This document shows, one piece after another, positions 15,658 to 23,838 of a stretch of DNA of 64,000 nucleotides (positions are counted from its first letter, which is position 1; every line of letters starts with the position of its first letter). Made by a program: the position numbers and the translations under genes. Origin of the DNA: Cellulomonas carbonis (lineage in GTDB: Bacteria; Actinomycetota; Actinomycetes; Actinomycetales; Cellulomonadaceae). The notes below the pieces were generated by a model, which was not told the origin of the DNA, searched no databases, and saw only the letters and a list, made by a program, of their open reading frames with translations. The stretch spans positions 1-64,000 of the forward strand of contig NZ_BMEB01000001.1 of assembly GCF_014636275.1 (NCBI RefSeq). The letters are read 5' to 3'.

Positions 15658-16517
15658 GGGTGGCTCACCGCCTCACCGGTCAGGAACCGCGGTTCGGGCG
15701 GGGACAGGGTCAGCGCGCGCATCCACACCAGGCAGCCGATGAACCCCGCAGCGATCGCGGCCAGGACGACCTGGCCCAGTGGGGTGGTGTAGGGGTCGAG
15801 GTAGGCGCCGTTCAGCGCCCCGACCGCGACCACGGCGAGGGTGATGAGGGTGACGGCGCGGGCGGTCGCGCGGGGCTTGGCACGTTCGGCCTCGACCTTG
15901 CGGCGCACCGCGACGTCCTCGGCGACGGAGTCCGCGACCGCGGTAAGCACGCGCGCCACACCGGGCCCGCGCCGGCGGGAGGCCAGGACGAGGGCGGTGA
16001 CCACGAGGTCGGCGGCGGCGTCGTCGACGTCGTCGGCGAAGGCGCGCAGCGCCTGCTCGGTGGGCCACCGAGCCGACAGCCGCGCCCCCAGAGCCTGCAC
16101 CTCGCTGGCCAGTGCTGGCGGGCAGGTGCGGACGCTGGTGGTCAGGGCCTGCTCCAGGCCGACGCCGGCGATCAGGATGTCGGACAGGCGTCGGGTCCAC
16201 TCCTCGATCGCCTCGACCCGGCCGATCCGCCGCGCCGCGACCGCCCCGGTGCCCAGCAGGACCGGCAGGCCGATGACGGTCGTAGTGACCAGCGCGCCGG
16301 CAACCGGCCACCCGGAGACCCCCCACACCAGCAGCCCGGCCGCGCCGGCGACGACCCAGCGCCACCGATCCCACCCAACCCGAGTGACCCTTCGGCGGGA
16401 CGGCCGCCGGACCGGGCGCGGGCGTGCCGAGGCGGTCGACCGGCGCGCACCAGCCCACACCATGAGCAGCCCAGTGGTTGCGGTCGCGCCGGCCAGCGCC
16501 GCCAGGACGGAGGTCAT
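15654..16517 (-). CDS. TadB-like type II secretion F-domain protein
   Basis: A 287-residue membrane protein. It begins MTSVLAALAGATATTGLLMV and has a second hydrophobic pair near 90-130 and a C-terminal pair (VTLITLAVVAVGALNGAYL, LGQVVLAAIAAGFIGCLVW). The T2SSF core is EEWTRRLSDILIAGVGLEQAL. I start at ATG 16517, which overlaps the ATPase stop as TGATG and has GGGAGG just upstream; the frame continues to 16547 but that lies inside the ATPase gene. It pairs with TadC. Confidence 0.8.
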   Translation of the reverse strand: MTSVLAALAGATATTGLLMVWAGARRSTASARPRPVRRPSRRRVTRVGWDRWRWVVAGAAGLLVWGVSGWPVAGALVTTTVIGLPVLLGTGAVAARRIGRVEAIEEWTRRLSDILIAGVGLEQALTTSVRTCPPALASEVQALGARLSARWPTEQALRAFADDVDDAAADLVVTALVLASRRRGPGVARVLTAVADSVAEDVAVRRKVEAERAKPRATARAVTLITLAVVAVGALNGAYLDPYTTPLGQVVLAAIAAGFIGCLVWMRALTLSPPEPRFLTGEAVSHP

Positions 16518-18091
16518 CACGACCTCCCGTCCACGGGGACGTGCCACGTGCCGTTGCGGTGGTCCAGGAACACCGGGTCGAACCCGGCTCGGATCAGGTC
16601 GTCCAGGCAGGTAGGCCGGTGCAGCGGCACCGCCCGCCCGTCCGCACCGGGACCGAACACGGTCGTCGTCGCGGGGCGGAAGCCCTCACCCAGGCCGCTG
16701 ATCTCCACGACGTCGGAGACGAACCGGTGCTTGGCGCCGCCGGTAGCGGAGTGGTCCAGGAAGGTCAGGTGGACAACGAGGTCGACGGAGCCCGCCAGCA
16801 AGCGGTAGGCGAAGGCCTCGGTCATCGAGACCCCGGCGGACAGGCACAGGGTGACGATCCGGTCAATGGCGTGCTGGGCGGTGCGGGCGTGCAGCGTGCA
16901 CAGCGACCCGTCGCCGGTGGACATCGCCTCCAGCATCGGCAGAACCTCTGGGCCGCGGACCTCCCCGACGATGATCCGCCGCAGGTTCATCCGCAGGGCG
17001 TCGGTGACCAGATCGGTCAGCGTGATCTCCCCGGCACGGCGGCCATGGGCGTCCTTCTCCGCTGATCCTTCGCGGGCTTCCATGGCGACCACGCGGGGGT
17101 GGCGGTGGGGCAGGTCGTGCAAGTGCAGCTCGTACTCCTTCTCGATGGTCGCGAACCGCTCCACCGGGGCGAACTCGTTCGCCAGCGCGCGGACGAGGGT
17201 CGTCTTGCCGGCGTTCTGCAGCCCAGTCACCACCACGTTCTTGCCCGCGCCGATCGCCGCGCGCAGGAACCCCGCCAGCACCGTGTCCACCGTGCCCAAG
17301 CCCACGAGGTGGTCCAGGTCGACGTCGCGGACCCGGTGGCGTCGGATCACCACGTGCGGGCGTGGCGTCGTCCAGGCCATCGCCGCCAGGCGTGAGCCGT
17401 CCTCCAGGCGTAGGTGCAGGCACGGGTGCGCGGAGGAGAACGTGCGCTCCGCTGACCCGCTGCGGGCGGCGAGGAGCTGGATCATCTCGATCAGCTCCGC
17501 GTCGGAGTCCGCGACGGCCGGGCCGCGACGGTCGTGGCCGTCGGCGTAGGAGACCCACACCTGGTCGTACCCGTCGACCTCGATGTTCTCCACCGCCGGG
17601 TCATCCACCAGCGGCTGCAGGCGCCCCAACCCGAACAGGTCGGCCATCACCGCCGCGGCGATCCCCATCTCCGCAACCGCCGACCATGCGTCCGCCCCGT
17701 CATGAACCCGTGCCCGGGCACGATCCGACAGCTCGTCGGCGACCAATGACCGGGCCAGCTCCCGGCGCGCGGCCACGTCCGCGACCCCCTCGACCTGCAG
17801 CCGCGCGGCCAGGCGCTCGGCAACCACACGCCGGACCTGACGCACCACCACCGAATCCGGAACCGCCGGGCCCGGCACAACCCCCTCGTCGGCGCCCATG
17901 ACCGGGGCCGGAATCGACGTGGGCCCGACCGTGGCAGGTGAGGGTGCCGCTGCCCCGGCAGCTATGCCCCAGCCGGGCGCTTCACCGAAGCCCGAATCGA
18001 GGTGGGCGTGGCCGTTGACGACGCCGTTGCGGGCCGTACCGTTCCGGCCCGACGGCGGCGGACCCCAGGGGTAGCGCTCGAGGTCGGTCAT
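16517..18091 (-). CDS. cpaF: TadA/CpaF-family secretion ATPase
   Basis: This 524-residue GSPE/VirB11-type ATPase powers Tad pilus assembly. Walker A is GLQNAGKTTLV (about 290-300). The Asp/Glu boxes are ATIEKEYELHL and GEVRGPEVLPMLEAMSTG (Walker B region), with the His box in SLCTLHARTAQHAIDRIV. The first ~85 residues are a Gly/Pro/Ala-rich linker unlike the compact N-terminus of most CpaFs. The N-terminal alpha-helical region and the central VENIEVDGYDQVWVSYADG are as in the family. It starts 1 base after the CpaE-like gene and overlaps TadB. Confidence 0.9.
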   Translation of the reverse strand: MTDLERYPWGPPPSGRNGTARNGVVNGHAHLDSGFGEAPGWGIAAGAAAPSPATVGPTSIPAPVMGADEGVVPGPAVPDSVVVRQVRRVVAERLAARLQVEGVADVAARRELARSLVADELSDRARARVHDGADAWSAVAEMGIAAAVMADLFGLGRLQPLVDDPAVENIEVDGYDQVWVSYADGHDRRGPAVADSDAELIEMIQLLAARSGSAERTFSSAHPCLHLRLEDGSRLAAMAWTTPRPHVVIRRHRVRDVDLDHLVGLGTVDTVLAGFLRAAIGAGKNVVVTGLQNAGKTTLVRALANEFAPVERFATIEKEYELHLHDLPHRHPRVVAMEAREGSAEKDAHGRRAGEITLTDLVTDALRMNLRRIIVGEVRGPEVLPMLEAMSTGDGSLCTLHARTAQHAIDRIVTLCLSAGVSMTEAFAYRLLAGSVDLVVHLTFLDHSATGGAKHRFVSDVVEISGLGEGFRPATTTVFGPGADGRAVPLHRPTCLDDLIRAGFDPVFLDHRNGTWHVPVDGRS

Positions 18092-18092
18092 G

Positions 18093-18860
18093 TCACACCC
18101 GCGTCTTCACCGGGGCGATCAGCGCCCGGAGGTGCCGGGCGAGCGTGGTCGCCGAACGCAGCAGCGGTGACCGGTCGAAGCGCCACCCGCTCGTGGCAGC
18201 GTCAGCAAGCGCCCGCGCCGCCCATGGGTCGTGGGCCAGCACGGGCACCGAGTCGAGGCCGAGCTCGCGACCGATCTCACCCGCGCCGTAGGGACCACCA
18301 CCCGCCACCACGAGAGCGGTCGTGGTCGCGGCAGGGCCGCGGACCTCGCGTAGAGCGTGCAGCGCGTGCATGCCAGTGGCGACCGAGCTCAGGGTCGGAC
18401 TCAAGACCAGCGCAACTACGTCCGCCCGCTCGAGCAGCACTGTGGGTTCGTAGCGGTGACCCAGTCGCCCGGCGTCCACGACCACGTCCACGCCTGCGGT
18501 ATCCAGGTCCGTCGCAGCGTCGGCGATGGCCCGCCAGATCGGGGCAAGCGTGCGGGCCTGCGCCGAGGATCCGACCCCGGTCAGGACGAGGCGGCGCGCG
18601 TCCGCGTCCTGAGTCAGGCAGTGCTCGAGCAGCGTGTCGGCAGTCACGGGGAGGCGGCTGGCGGCGAGCGCGAGCACGCCACCATCGCTGGCCACACCGG
18701 CCTGTGCCCATCCCGGCACGACACCCGACCCAGCCGGGTCGGCGTCGACTACCAGCACCCGACGCCCGGGCTCTGCGGTGGGCCACACCCAACCCAGGGC
18801 GAGGGCCGCGGTCGTCACCCCGGGCGCCCCGCCCGCCGAGCACAACGCCACGACGCTCAC
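18093..18860 (-). CDS. CpaE-like MinD/ParA-family protein
   Basis: A 255-residue protein with a P-loop at its N-terminus that deviates from the standard deviant Walker A: CSAGGAPGVTTAALAL has no Lys before the Thr pair, where MinD/ParA proteins have KGGxGKT. VLVVDADPAGSGVV resembles the switch region. CpaE proteins position Tad pili; the missing Lys suggests weak or no ATP hydrolysis, possibly a pseudo-ATPase. It overlaps the upstream CpaB-like gene by 4 bases. Confidence 0.75.
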   Translation of the reverse strand: MSVVALCSAGGAPGVTTAALALGWVWPTAEPGRRVLVVDADPAGSGVVPGWAQAGVASDGGVLALAASRLPVTADTLLEHCLTQDADARRLVLTGVGSSAQARTLAPIWRAIADAATDLDTAGVDVVVDAGRLGHRYEPTVLLERADVVALVLSPTLSSVATGMHALHALREVRGPAATTTALVVAGGGPYGAGEIGRELGLDSVPVLAHDPWAARALADAATSGWRFDRSPLLRSATTLARHLRALIAPVKTRV

Positions 18861-19537
18861 GGCGCCACCTCCGAGGGCCGCACGACCAGAGCAAACCGGC
18901 CCGTGGCTGCCCGTGCGGCCAACGCCGGCCCGTCGTCGGCGGCCGCGACCACGTCGACCACGACCATCCCATTGAGGTCCGCCGCGCCGACGGCCGCCAC
19001 GGTCACCTCGAACATGGCCGGGTCGACCGACGGTGGCTCGGCCTGCTCCGGCGGGGTGTCGACCACGAGCACGTGGTCACCCGCTACCAGGCCACGTGCC
19101 GGCACCCGTGCCGGCGGCAGCGGCAGCGGTACCACCACCTCCCCTTCGCGCGGAGGACCGGCCGCGGTGACGTGGTTCGGGGCCAGCACCGACCCTGCTA
19201 CGAGACCGACCGCAGCGACCTGACCCATCACCGTCCCGACGGCGTCCGCGGGGATGGAGGCGACCGTCGGGTCCAACGACACCTGCGCGACCCGTAGATC
19301 ATCGGCGGTTACTGTCGCGCCGTAGGGCACGTCGCGCGCGAGGACGACGACGCCAGTCCGCTGACCGGCGGACGCCACCAGCCACACCGCCACCAGCGCC
19401 CCAACCATCGCCAACGCGACCCCGGCAACGACCAGACCCGGGCGGCGCCGACCCCTCGGCGGGACCACCACCGGCGCCCGCAGGGCCGGCTTGGCCCGGC
19501 CGTTGCCAGTGACCGTGGTGCTGGTCGTTGTCGTCAT
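18857..19537 (-). CDS. SAF-domain CpaB/RcpC-like protein
   Basis: A 226-residue protein with one membrane helix (PGLVVAGVALAMVGALVAVWLV, about 33-54) followed by a SAF domain (GVVVLARDVPYGATVTADDL, then GQVAAVGLVAGSVLAPNHV). It ends with a small beta domain rather than the longer RcpC C-terminus. CpaB/RcpC proteins work with the outer part of the Tad machine in diderms; in actinobacteria the role is less clear and likely at the membrane-wall interface. It is separated by 30 bases from the preceding gene. Confidence 0.75.
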   Translation of the reverse strand: MTTTTSTTVTGNGRAKPALRAPVVVPPRGRRRPGLVVAGVALAMVGALVAVWLVASAGQRTGVVVLARDVPYGATVTADDLRVAQVSLDPTVASIPADAVGTVMGQVAAVGLVAGSVLAPNHVTAAGPPREGEVVVPLPLPPARVPARGLVAGDHVLVVDTPPEQAEPPSVDPAMFEVTVAAVGAADLNGMVVVDVVAAADDGPALAARAATGRFALVVRPSEVAP

Positions 19538-19567
19538 GGTTCCCCCCGATGACGCCGCCGTGCCCGG

Positions 19568-20476
19568 CTAGTTCGTGACGAGCACCTGCAGCTCGCCGAT
19601 GCGCACCGTCGTCGACGACGAGCGCGTGACCGTCAACGACCCCGACGCCCCACCACCAGACCAGGCGACGTCCCAGGTGGACGTCGCGGTGATCGTGTAG
19701 GCGCCGTTCGGCTGCTCGAACGACGGCTGGTCGTAGATGTGGTCGCAGGTCGGGGACTCGATTCCGCCCTCGTACCAAGGCGTGCCCGCGGTCGGGCACA
19801 GCACCGAGTTCCCGTCGCCCATGTCCCACACGATCTGAGTCACCCGCGCGGTCGCCGTGACGACCAGCCCCGGCACGGACGCGGTCGCGGAGTTCGGGCC
19901 CCACGTCGTCGGGGTGACCTCCGTCCACAACCACACCGGCACACCCACCAGCCCCACCCTCTCCGGCGGCACCGTGATCCCGATCGCCGGACCCGCCAGA
20001 GCCATCTGGTCCACCGCCCGGGACGCCAGCTGCGCCGGCGTCACCGAGATCCCGCCGTACCCAGGCGGGGGAGTAGGGAGCCAGGCCCAGCCGCCGTTCG
20101 TCCCCGGAACCCGATCCACGCAGATCACTCGGTAGACGGCACCCTCGGGGTATCTGCCTTGCCACGCGGCATCTGTGCTCGGTGGTTGCGGGTCGAGCAT
20201 CGAGTAGTAGCAGGCGTCGGCAGCGTTGAACCACCCGAAGTCGTCCAGGTGGCATGGGACTACCTCGCTCGTGCGGTCGATCACGCAGACGCGGTCACCG
20301 CCTGTGCCGTCGCCGCCAGCATCACGTGGCGGCGGCGACGGAGTAGTCCCTGGGCCGTCGGCTTCGACCCAGCAGACGTCAGAGCCTGGTGGGCACGTCA
20401 CCGAACCACCCGTTGTCGCGCCGCTCTGTGCCGGTGCGACGGCGACGACTGCAGCGAGGACTATGGCGGTCAGCAC
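19568..20476 (-). CDS. Secreted protein of the Tad cluster with PKD-like region
   Basis: A 302-residue protein with a short signal peptide (MLTAIVLAAVVAVAPAQSGA). The mature part is Cys-rich near the N-terminus (VTCPPGSDVCW, RVCVIDRTSEVVPCHLDDF, ACYYS). The C-terminal beta domain contains VVTATARVTQIVWDMGDGNS, the WDxGDG-like signature of PKD/Ig-like folds, then CDHIYDQPS. Proteins like this recur in actinobacterial Tad loci, sometimes mislabelled as ATP-binding. It is probably exported and could be a tip or wall-associated component. It overlaps the lipoprotein gene by 7 bases. Confidence 0.7.
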   Translation of the reverse strand: MLTAIVLAAVVAVAPAQSGATTGGSVTCPPGSDVCWVEADGPGTTPSPPPRDAGGDGTGGDRVCVIDRTSEVVPCHLDDFGWFNAADACYYSMLDPQPPSTDAAWQGRYPEGAVYRVICVDRVPGTNGGWAWLPTPPPGYGGISVTPAQLASRAVDQMALAGPAIGITVPPERVGLVGVPVWLWTEVTPTTWGPNSATASVPGLVVTATARVTQIVWDMGDGNSVLCPTAGTPWYEGGIESPTCDHIYDQPSFEQPNGAYTITATSTWDVAWSGGGASGSLTVTRSSSTTVRIGELQVLVTN

Positions 20477-21060
20477 TGGGTGCCCCGGTCCACTTCGTAC
20501 GTGCGGATTACCCAGCGGCCCTCGCTGAGGAAGGCGGTGGAGGTACTCAGCACTCGGCGCGCCTGGTCAGGGGCGGCAGCCGACTCCCCAGTCGCTTGAA
20601 ACATCGGTTGCCAGTCGCTGACGTCGACGCAGTCCACGATCGTCGCCGTCCCCGGGTCTGCTAGATCGATCGCTGACACGGTCGGTCGAAGAACTGGCTC
20701 GCCAACGATTGCCACGCCGTCTGACTGCAATGCGAAGGCGTTCGCCTTGACGTCGGTGTACGCGACGTCGATCGCGTACTGGCTGAGCTCCGGCGGCTCG
20801 GGGTCCGCCGGTCGGGCGAACGTTGCGACCTTGGCCCGCCAGTAGCCGTTGTAGGCGTCGAGCACGGCCTGTTCTGCTGCCGCGACTTCGGCGTCGACGG
20901 TCGGGCTCGGCGTGGGGGTCGGCTCGGGCGTGACAACGGACGGGCTACTGGGAGTGGCCTCCGTCGCCGGCGGCTCTGTGGTGCATGAGCCGAGGGCGGT
21001 CGCGAGCGCGGCGACGGTTGCGATGACTGCCAGCCGCTCGACGGCCGATCGACGCCTCAT
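20470..21060 (-). CDS. Putative lipoprotein of the Tad cluster
   Basis: A 196-residue lipoprotein with the lipobox ALGSC near residue 26, a Pro/Thr/Ser-rich spacer (SSPSVVTPEPTPTPSPTVDA), and then a domain of about 130 residues: AEQAVLDAYNGYWRAKVATF, followed by beta strands ending RWVIRTYEVDRGTQC. The latter resembles SnoaL/NTF2-like secreted domains common in actinobacteria. It overlaps 19568-20476. It heads the compact part of the operon, with a 263-base gap upstream. Confidence 0.7.
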   Translation of the reverse strand: MRRRSAVERLAVIATVAALATALGSCTTEPPATEATPSSPSVVTPEPTPTPSPTVDAEVAAAEQAVLDAYNGYWRAKVATFARPADPEPPELSQYAIDVAYTDVKANAFALQSDGVAIVGEPVLRPTVSAIDLADPGTATIVDCVDVSDWQPMFQATGESAAAPDQARRVLSTSTAFLSEGRWVIRTYEVDRGTQC

Positions 21061-21323
21061 GCCCGGTCACCGCCCCCACGGCTCACGCGCGATGCGCTGC
21101 TGCCCGGTCCCCCTCGACCGGAGCTTCCATTGGACACCCTCCGCGCACGATCGAACAGGCCCAGATCGAGCCGAGCCGTGCACTGATGCGACGTCGCGCG
21201 AGTCCTCATAGGACTAGGTAGGGCGCGCCAGTACGCAACATGGGGCGCTGCGCGTAGATCTGTGGGAAACCCACGGGGCTCGATGGGCTGTGGACGGCAG
21301 TCCGGCCGTCGGCGCGGCGACGG
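21061..21323. promoter_or_regulatory. Intergenic region with a perfect palindrome
   Basis: No gene is supported here. A perfect inverted repeat AGTCCT-CAT-AGGACT lies at 21201-21215, about 140 bases upstream of the lipoprotein start. It could be an operator for the compact part of the Tad operon or a small hairpin. I cannot name a -10/-35 with confidence. Confidence 0.4.
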
Positions 21324-22130
21324 TCATGTGCGGCGCCGCGTGGCACGTAGCGCCTCGCGCAGCGCCGGGTCCCGTAGGGCGGGCTCGCCGATCGTGGCGA
21401 GGAGTGGCATCAGACCCGGTGCGCTGCTGGTGCCTCGAAGCGCGAGGGCCAGCCGGCGGGCCTGCCACGGGGGGACGTCGAGATCGCACGCGAGCAGGCG
21501 CCAGCCGACGATCGTGCACCGCGGATCCGGGGTCGTGGGCATCCACAGCACCGCGTCGACGATGCGAGCCGCGGTTCCCGATTCCCACCCGACATCTACG
21601 AGCGCGGTGCACGCGTGATGCAGCACCTCCTGCCAGAGCACGCCAACGGCGGGGTCGGCGGTCGCGGACGCCGGTTCACGTCCCTCCGCCAGCACGGCGT
21701 CCAGGGAGGTAGCCGGGTGGGCGCCACCTTGCCGGGCGGCTGCGGCGAGGCTTCGACCGCGCCGCTCGTTCGTGCCGTACTGGGCGGCGACGATTTCGCC
21801 GAGGACGCTGCGCCGGGCGACCTGCCACAGGACTCCCCATGGCGATTGAGCCTCGCGCAGCGAGGGCTTGGTCATCGCCTCCCACACCGCCTCCCACGCG
21901 GTGGCTTCCGCCTGCGACGCCGCCGCGCCTCGAAGGCCCGCCCGGATCGCGAGCGGACGCACGAGCTCGGCGCGTAGGTAGTGCAGAAGTGCGGTCCCCG
22001 TCGGGCCCTCCCATCCCTCGGCGTCGACCCGTCGCAGCGCACTGATCAGCCCGGCGCGGTCACGCACGACGCTCGGGGGTGTGGTCTTGAACCCACGATG
22101 GGTCGTTCTCGTCGTGTGCATGTCGTCCAT
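21324..22130 (-). CDS. Sigma-factor-like protein at the head of the Tad cluster
   Basis: A 268-residue protein. Residues about 70-130 (AEATAWEAVWEAMTKPSLRE, SPWGVLWQVARRSVLGEIVA) resemble sigma-70 region 2, including an aromatic-rich segment like the -10 recognition helix. The end (GWRLLACDLDVPPWQARRLA) could be an HTH like region 4. No database comparison is possible here, so the sigma assignment is an inference from pattern. The start at 22130 is supported by CCGGGAGGCAGTC upstream. It is transcribed in the same direction as the Tad genes and could direct their expression. Confidence 0.5.
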   Translation of the reverse strand: MDDMHTTRTTHRGFKTTPPSVVRDRAGLISALRRVDAEGWEGPTGTALLHYLRAELVRPLAIRAGLRGAAASQAEATAWEAVWEAMTKPSLREAQSPWGVLWQVARRSVLGEIVAAQYGTNERRGRSLAAAARQGGAHPATSLDAVLAEGREPASATADPAVGVLWQEVLHHACTALVDVGWESGTAARIVDAVLWMPTTPDPRCTIVGWRLLACDLDVPPWQARRLALALRGTSSAPGLMPLLATIGEPALRDPALREALRATRRRT

Positions 22131-22368
22131 GACTGCCTCCCGGTCTCGGCGGACACGGGCGACGGTGTTCGGGAGGTGTAGCCGCAGCGATGACGCGGAA
22201 CGGTGGTGCAGGTCAGCAGCGTGATGACGGGTGCAGGTGTGGGAGACCGACGACGGGCGTCGACCGTGACGCCCTCGATGACGGGTGACTGAGTCGGCTC
22301 CCCGTCATCGGCGCGTCTATCCACGGCGAGGAACCTCGGCGCCACGTCACTCGCTCGTTGGAGGAGCC
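22131..22368. promoter_or_regulatory. Divergent region with repeated GATGACGGG motif
   Basis: Between the sigma-like gene (minus) and the excisionase-like gene (plus), GATGACGGGTG occurs at 22223-22233 and 22277-22287, and its complement CCCGTCATC at 22301-22309. These could be binding sites for the HTH protein encoded at 22369 or for the sigma-like protein. No gene is seen in this interval. Confidence 0.45.
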
Positions 22369-22575
22369 ATGACCACGCATCCGGTGCAGGGCGCACGCCC
22401 GTCGACGTTCGTCACGGTCTCGGACGTCGCGCGGGACCTTCAGGTCACCGAGCGGTTCGTGCGTCAGCTGATCGCGACCGGGCGACTCCGGGCGGTCAAG
22501 GTGGGCTCGCGCGTGGTCCGCATCCGCCGCAGCGACGTAGAAGCGATCCTGCGCCCCTTCGGTGGCGTCGGCTGA
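22369..22575 (+). CDS. Excisionase-family (MerR-like HTH) DNA-binding protein
   Basis: A 68-residue protein consisting of one winged HTH of the excisionase/AlpA type: FVTVSDVARDLQVTERFVRQ, then LIATGRLRAVKVGSRVVRIR and RSDVEAIL. The ATG at 22369 has TTGGAGGAGCC just upstream, which fixes the start; the longer frame to 22285 has no such support. Family members are Xis accessory factors or small regulators in mobile elements. Here it is divergent from the Tad cluster and no integrase is adjacent, so a regulatory role is as likely as excision. Confidence 0.8.
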   Translation: MTTHPVQGARPSTFVTVSDVARDLQVTERFVRQLIATGRLRAVKVGSRVVRIRRSDVEAILRPFGGVG

Positions 22576-22790
22576 GCCGTTGCGGTGGCGGGCACCATCA
22601 GGAGCTCGGCTGACGACCCACCCGCCGACGTGCGGCCCGCGCGATGATCTGGGTATGAGACGACTCCGACCGGTGTGCACCGGCCGCACGACGCGGCTTG
22701 CCGACGCCTTCCGCGCTTCGCCGCGATGTGCGGCACCGCACGCCAGGTCGCCCCGGGGGAGCAGCGCGGTGGGTCGTGGACGCTGAACGC

Positions 22791-22916
22791 ATGCACATGT
22801 GGCGAGTGCAGTGGAGGTCGTTCAGTGAGCACGGCGCGACCACCTCGTACCGGTGCGAGCTCTGCCTCGAGGTGCGCGTCGTCGCACAGGGCGAGCCGCA
22901 CCCCGAAGAGGGCTAG
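22791..22916 (+). CDS. Possible 41-residue protein with a CxxC pair
   Basis: The frame reads MHMWRVQWRSFSEHGATT, then SYRCELCLEVRVVAQGEPHP and EEG. It has a Cys-x2-Cys knuckle, is Trp-rich at the start and looks like a real small protein, although no strong Shine-Dalgarno is present and a start at MWRVQW (22797) is equally possible. Function unknown. Confidence 0.35.
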   Translation: MHMWRVQWRSFSEHGATTSYRCELCLEVRVVAQGEPHPEEG

Positions 22917-23048
22917 CCCGGCACGCCCAACGCATGTCTCCAGGCCGCCCTCGAGCGACGCCAGCTGCCGGGCAACGGCGCCGCGTTGGCCCTCGAGGCC
23001 CTCGAAGATCGTTCTCGATTGGGCACGTATTGGGCACGGACACGCGGA

Positions 23049-23070
23049 AGGCCCCGCCGAAACGGGGCCT
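23049..23070. terminator. Hairpin terminator AGGCCCCG/CGGGGCCT
   Basis: A perfect 8-bp stem, AGGCCCCG (23049-23056) and CGGGGCCT (23063-23070), with a CCGAAA loop. Such hairpins often close integrase genes just before a tRNA attachment site. There is no T-run, as usual in high-GC actinobacteria. Confidence 0.6.
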
Positions 23071-23087
23071 GACCTGCGCAAACACTG

Positions 23088-23115
23088 TGCTCCCGCGACT
23101 GGACTCGAACCAGTC
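23088..23115 (-). other. tRNA-Asn-like 3' end fragment (candidate att remnant)
   Basis: On the minus strand this reads a T-arm, ACTGG-TTCGAGT-CCAGT, followed by CGCGGGAGCAC, like the 3' end of tRNA-Asn. The rest of a tRNA cannot be formed from the bases beyond it (CGAGGGCCAGCAAACTTAG), so it is a fragment. Integrative elements leave such pieces at one end after recombination in a tRNA gene. Together with the hairpin at 23049 this suggests an old attachment site. Confidence 0.5.
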
Positions 23116-23376
23116 GAGGGCCAGCAAACTTAGCACTCGGTGAGAGCGGCCCTTCGGGCCCCGAATCCCGCCTCGGTCGCCGCTTGGCGCATAAAGTCTG
23201 GTCGTGAATGGTGACCGACTGGACGACGCCTCTAGGGCATGCGCGCGTGGACGAGATCTGAGCCCGCCTCTCATTTGTGGACCGTAGACGATCCCGACGA
23301 TCAGTCGCCATGGCTCTGTACGCCCCCTCGGCGTGGGTTGAAGCGCGACCGCCCCGTCAAGTTCCCAAGGCCCCAC

Positions 23377-23838
23377 ATGATCGACAGAGCCGATGAAGCG
23401 GGGCAGTGGGCGAGATTGGCGCGAGTCGTCGCAGCCGAACTCGCGAGCCGCGGCGGACGCGACGTCTACGCCACGTCACTCGCGAACGGGACCCTTATCG
23501 GAATCCTGCTCTCGATCGCACTGACCGAGGGAAACGATCCAGGCTTGTCTGTGCTCGTACGCGCTTTATATGTCGGCGTGGGTGCTGTGGTTCTCGGCCT
23601 TGTCGCTGCGGGGGTAGCGTGGGCCTTCTCCCGCCGAGGGCTGCGCCAGGCGTACGCGCAGGCACCTGTGTGGGCGCTTCGCGCCGAGGCGTACGAGCGC
23701 CGACAGGAGTTCCTGATCGGACACGGTCGAGTTGATAGCACTTGGCAGACCGGCTCGAGTCCGAGCGAGCGCTCGGCCAGGCGTGTGGTTCGGTCGATTG
23801 CCAGTCGAGTGCTTTCCCTGCAGGGGCGCCGTCCCTAG
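23377..23838 (+). CDS. Hypothetical membrane protein
   Basis: A 153-residue protein starting MIDRADEAGQWARLARVVAA. Two hydrophobic segments, GTLIGILLSIALTEG and YVGVGAVVLGLVAAGVAWAF, lie in the middle, followed by a soluble basic C-terminus (RRGLRQAYAQAPVWALRAEA). The frame is open from 23239, but the ATG at 23377 with AAGG 7 bases upstream gives a more natural N-terminus. Family not recognised. It is an isolated island gene. Confidence 0.5.
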   Translation: MIDRADEAGQWARLARVVAAELASRGGRDVYATSLANGTLIGILLSIALTEGNDPGLSVLVRALYVGVGAVVLGLVAAGVAWAFSRRGLRQAYAQAPVWALRAEAYERRQEFLIGHGRVDSTWQTGSSPSERSARRVVRSIASRVLSLQGRRP

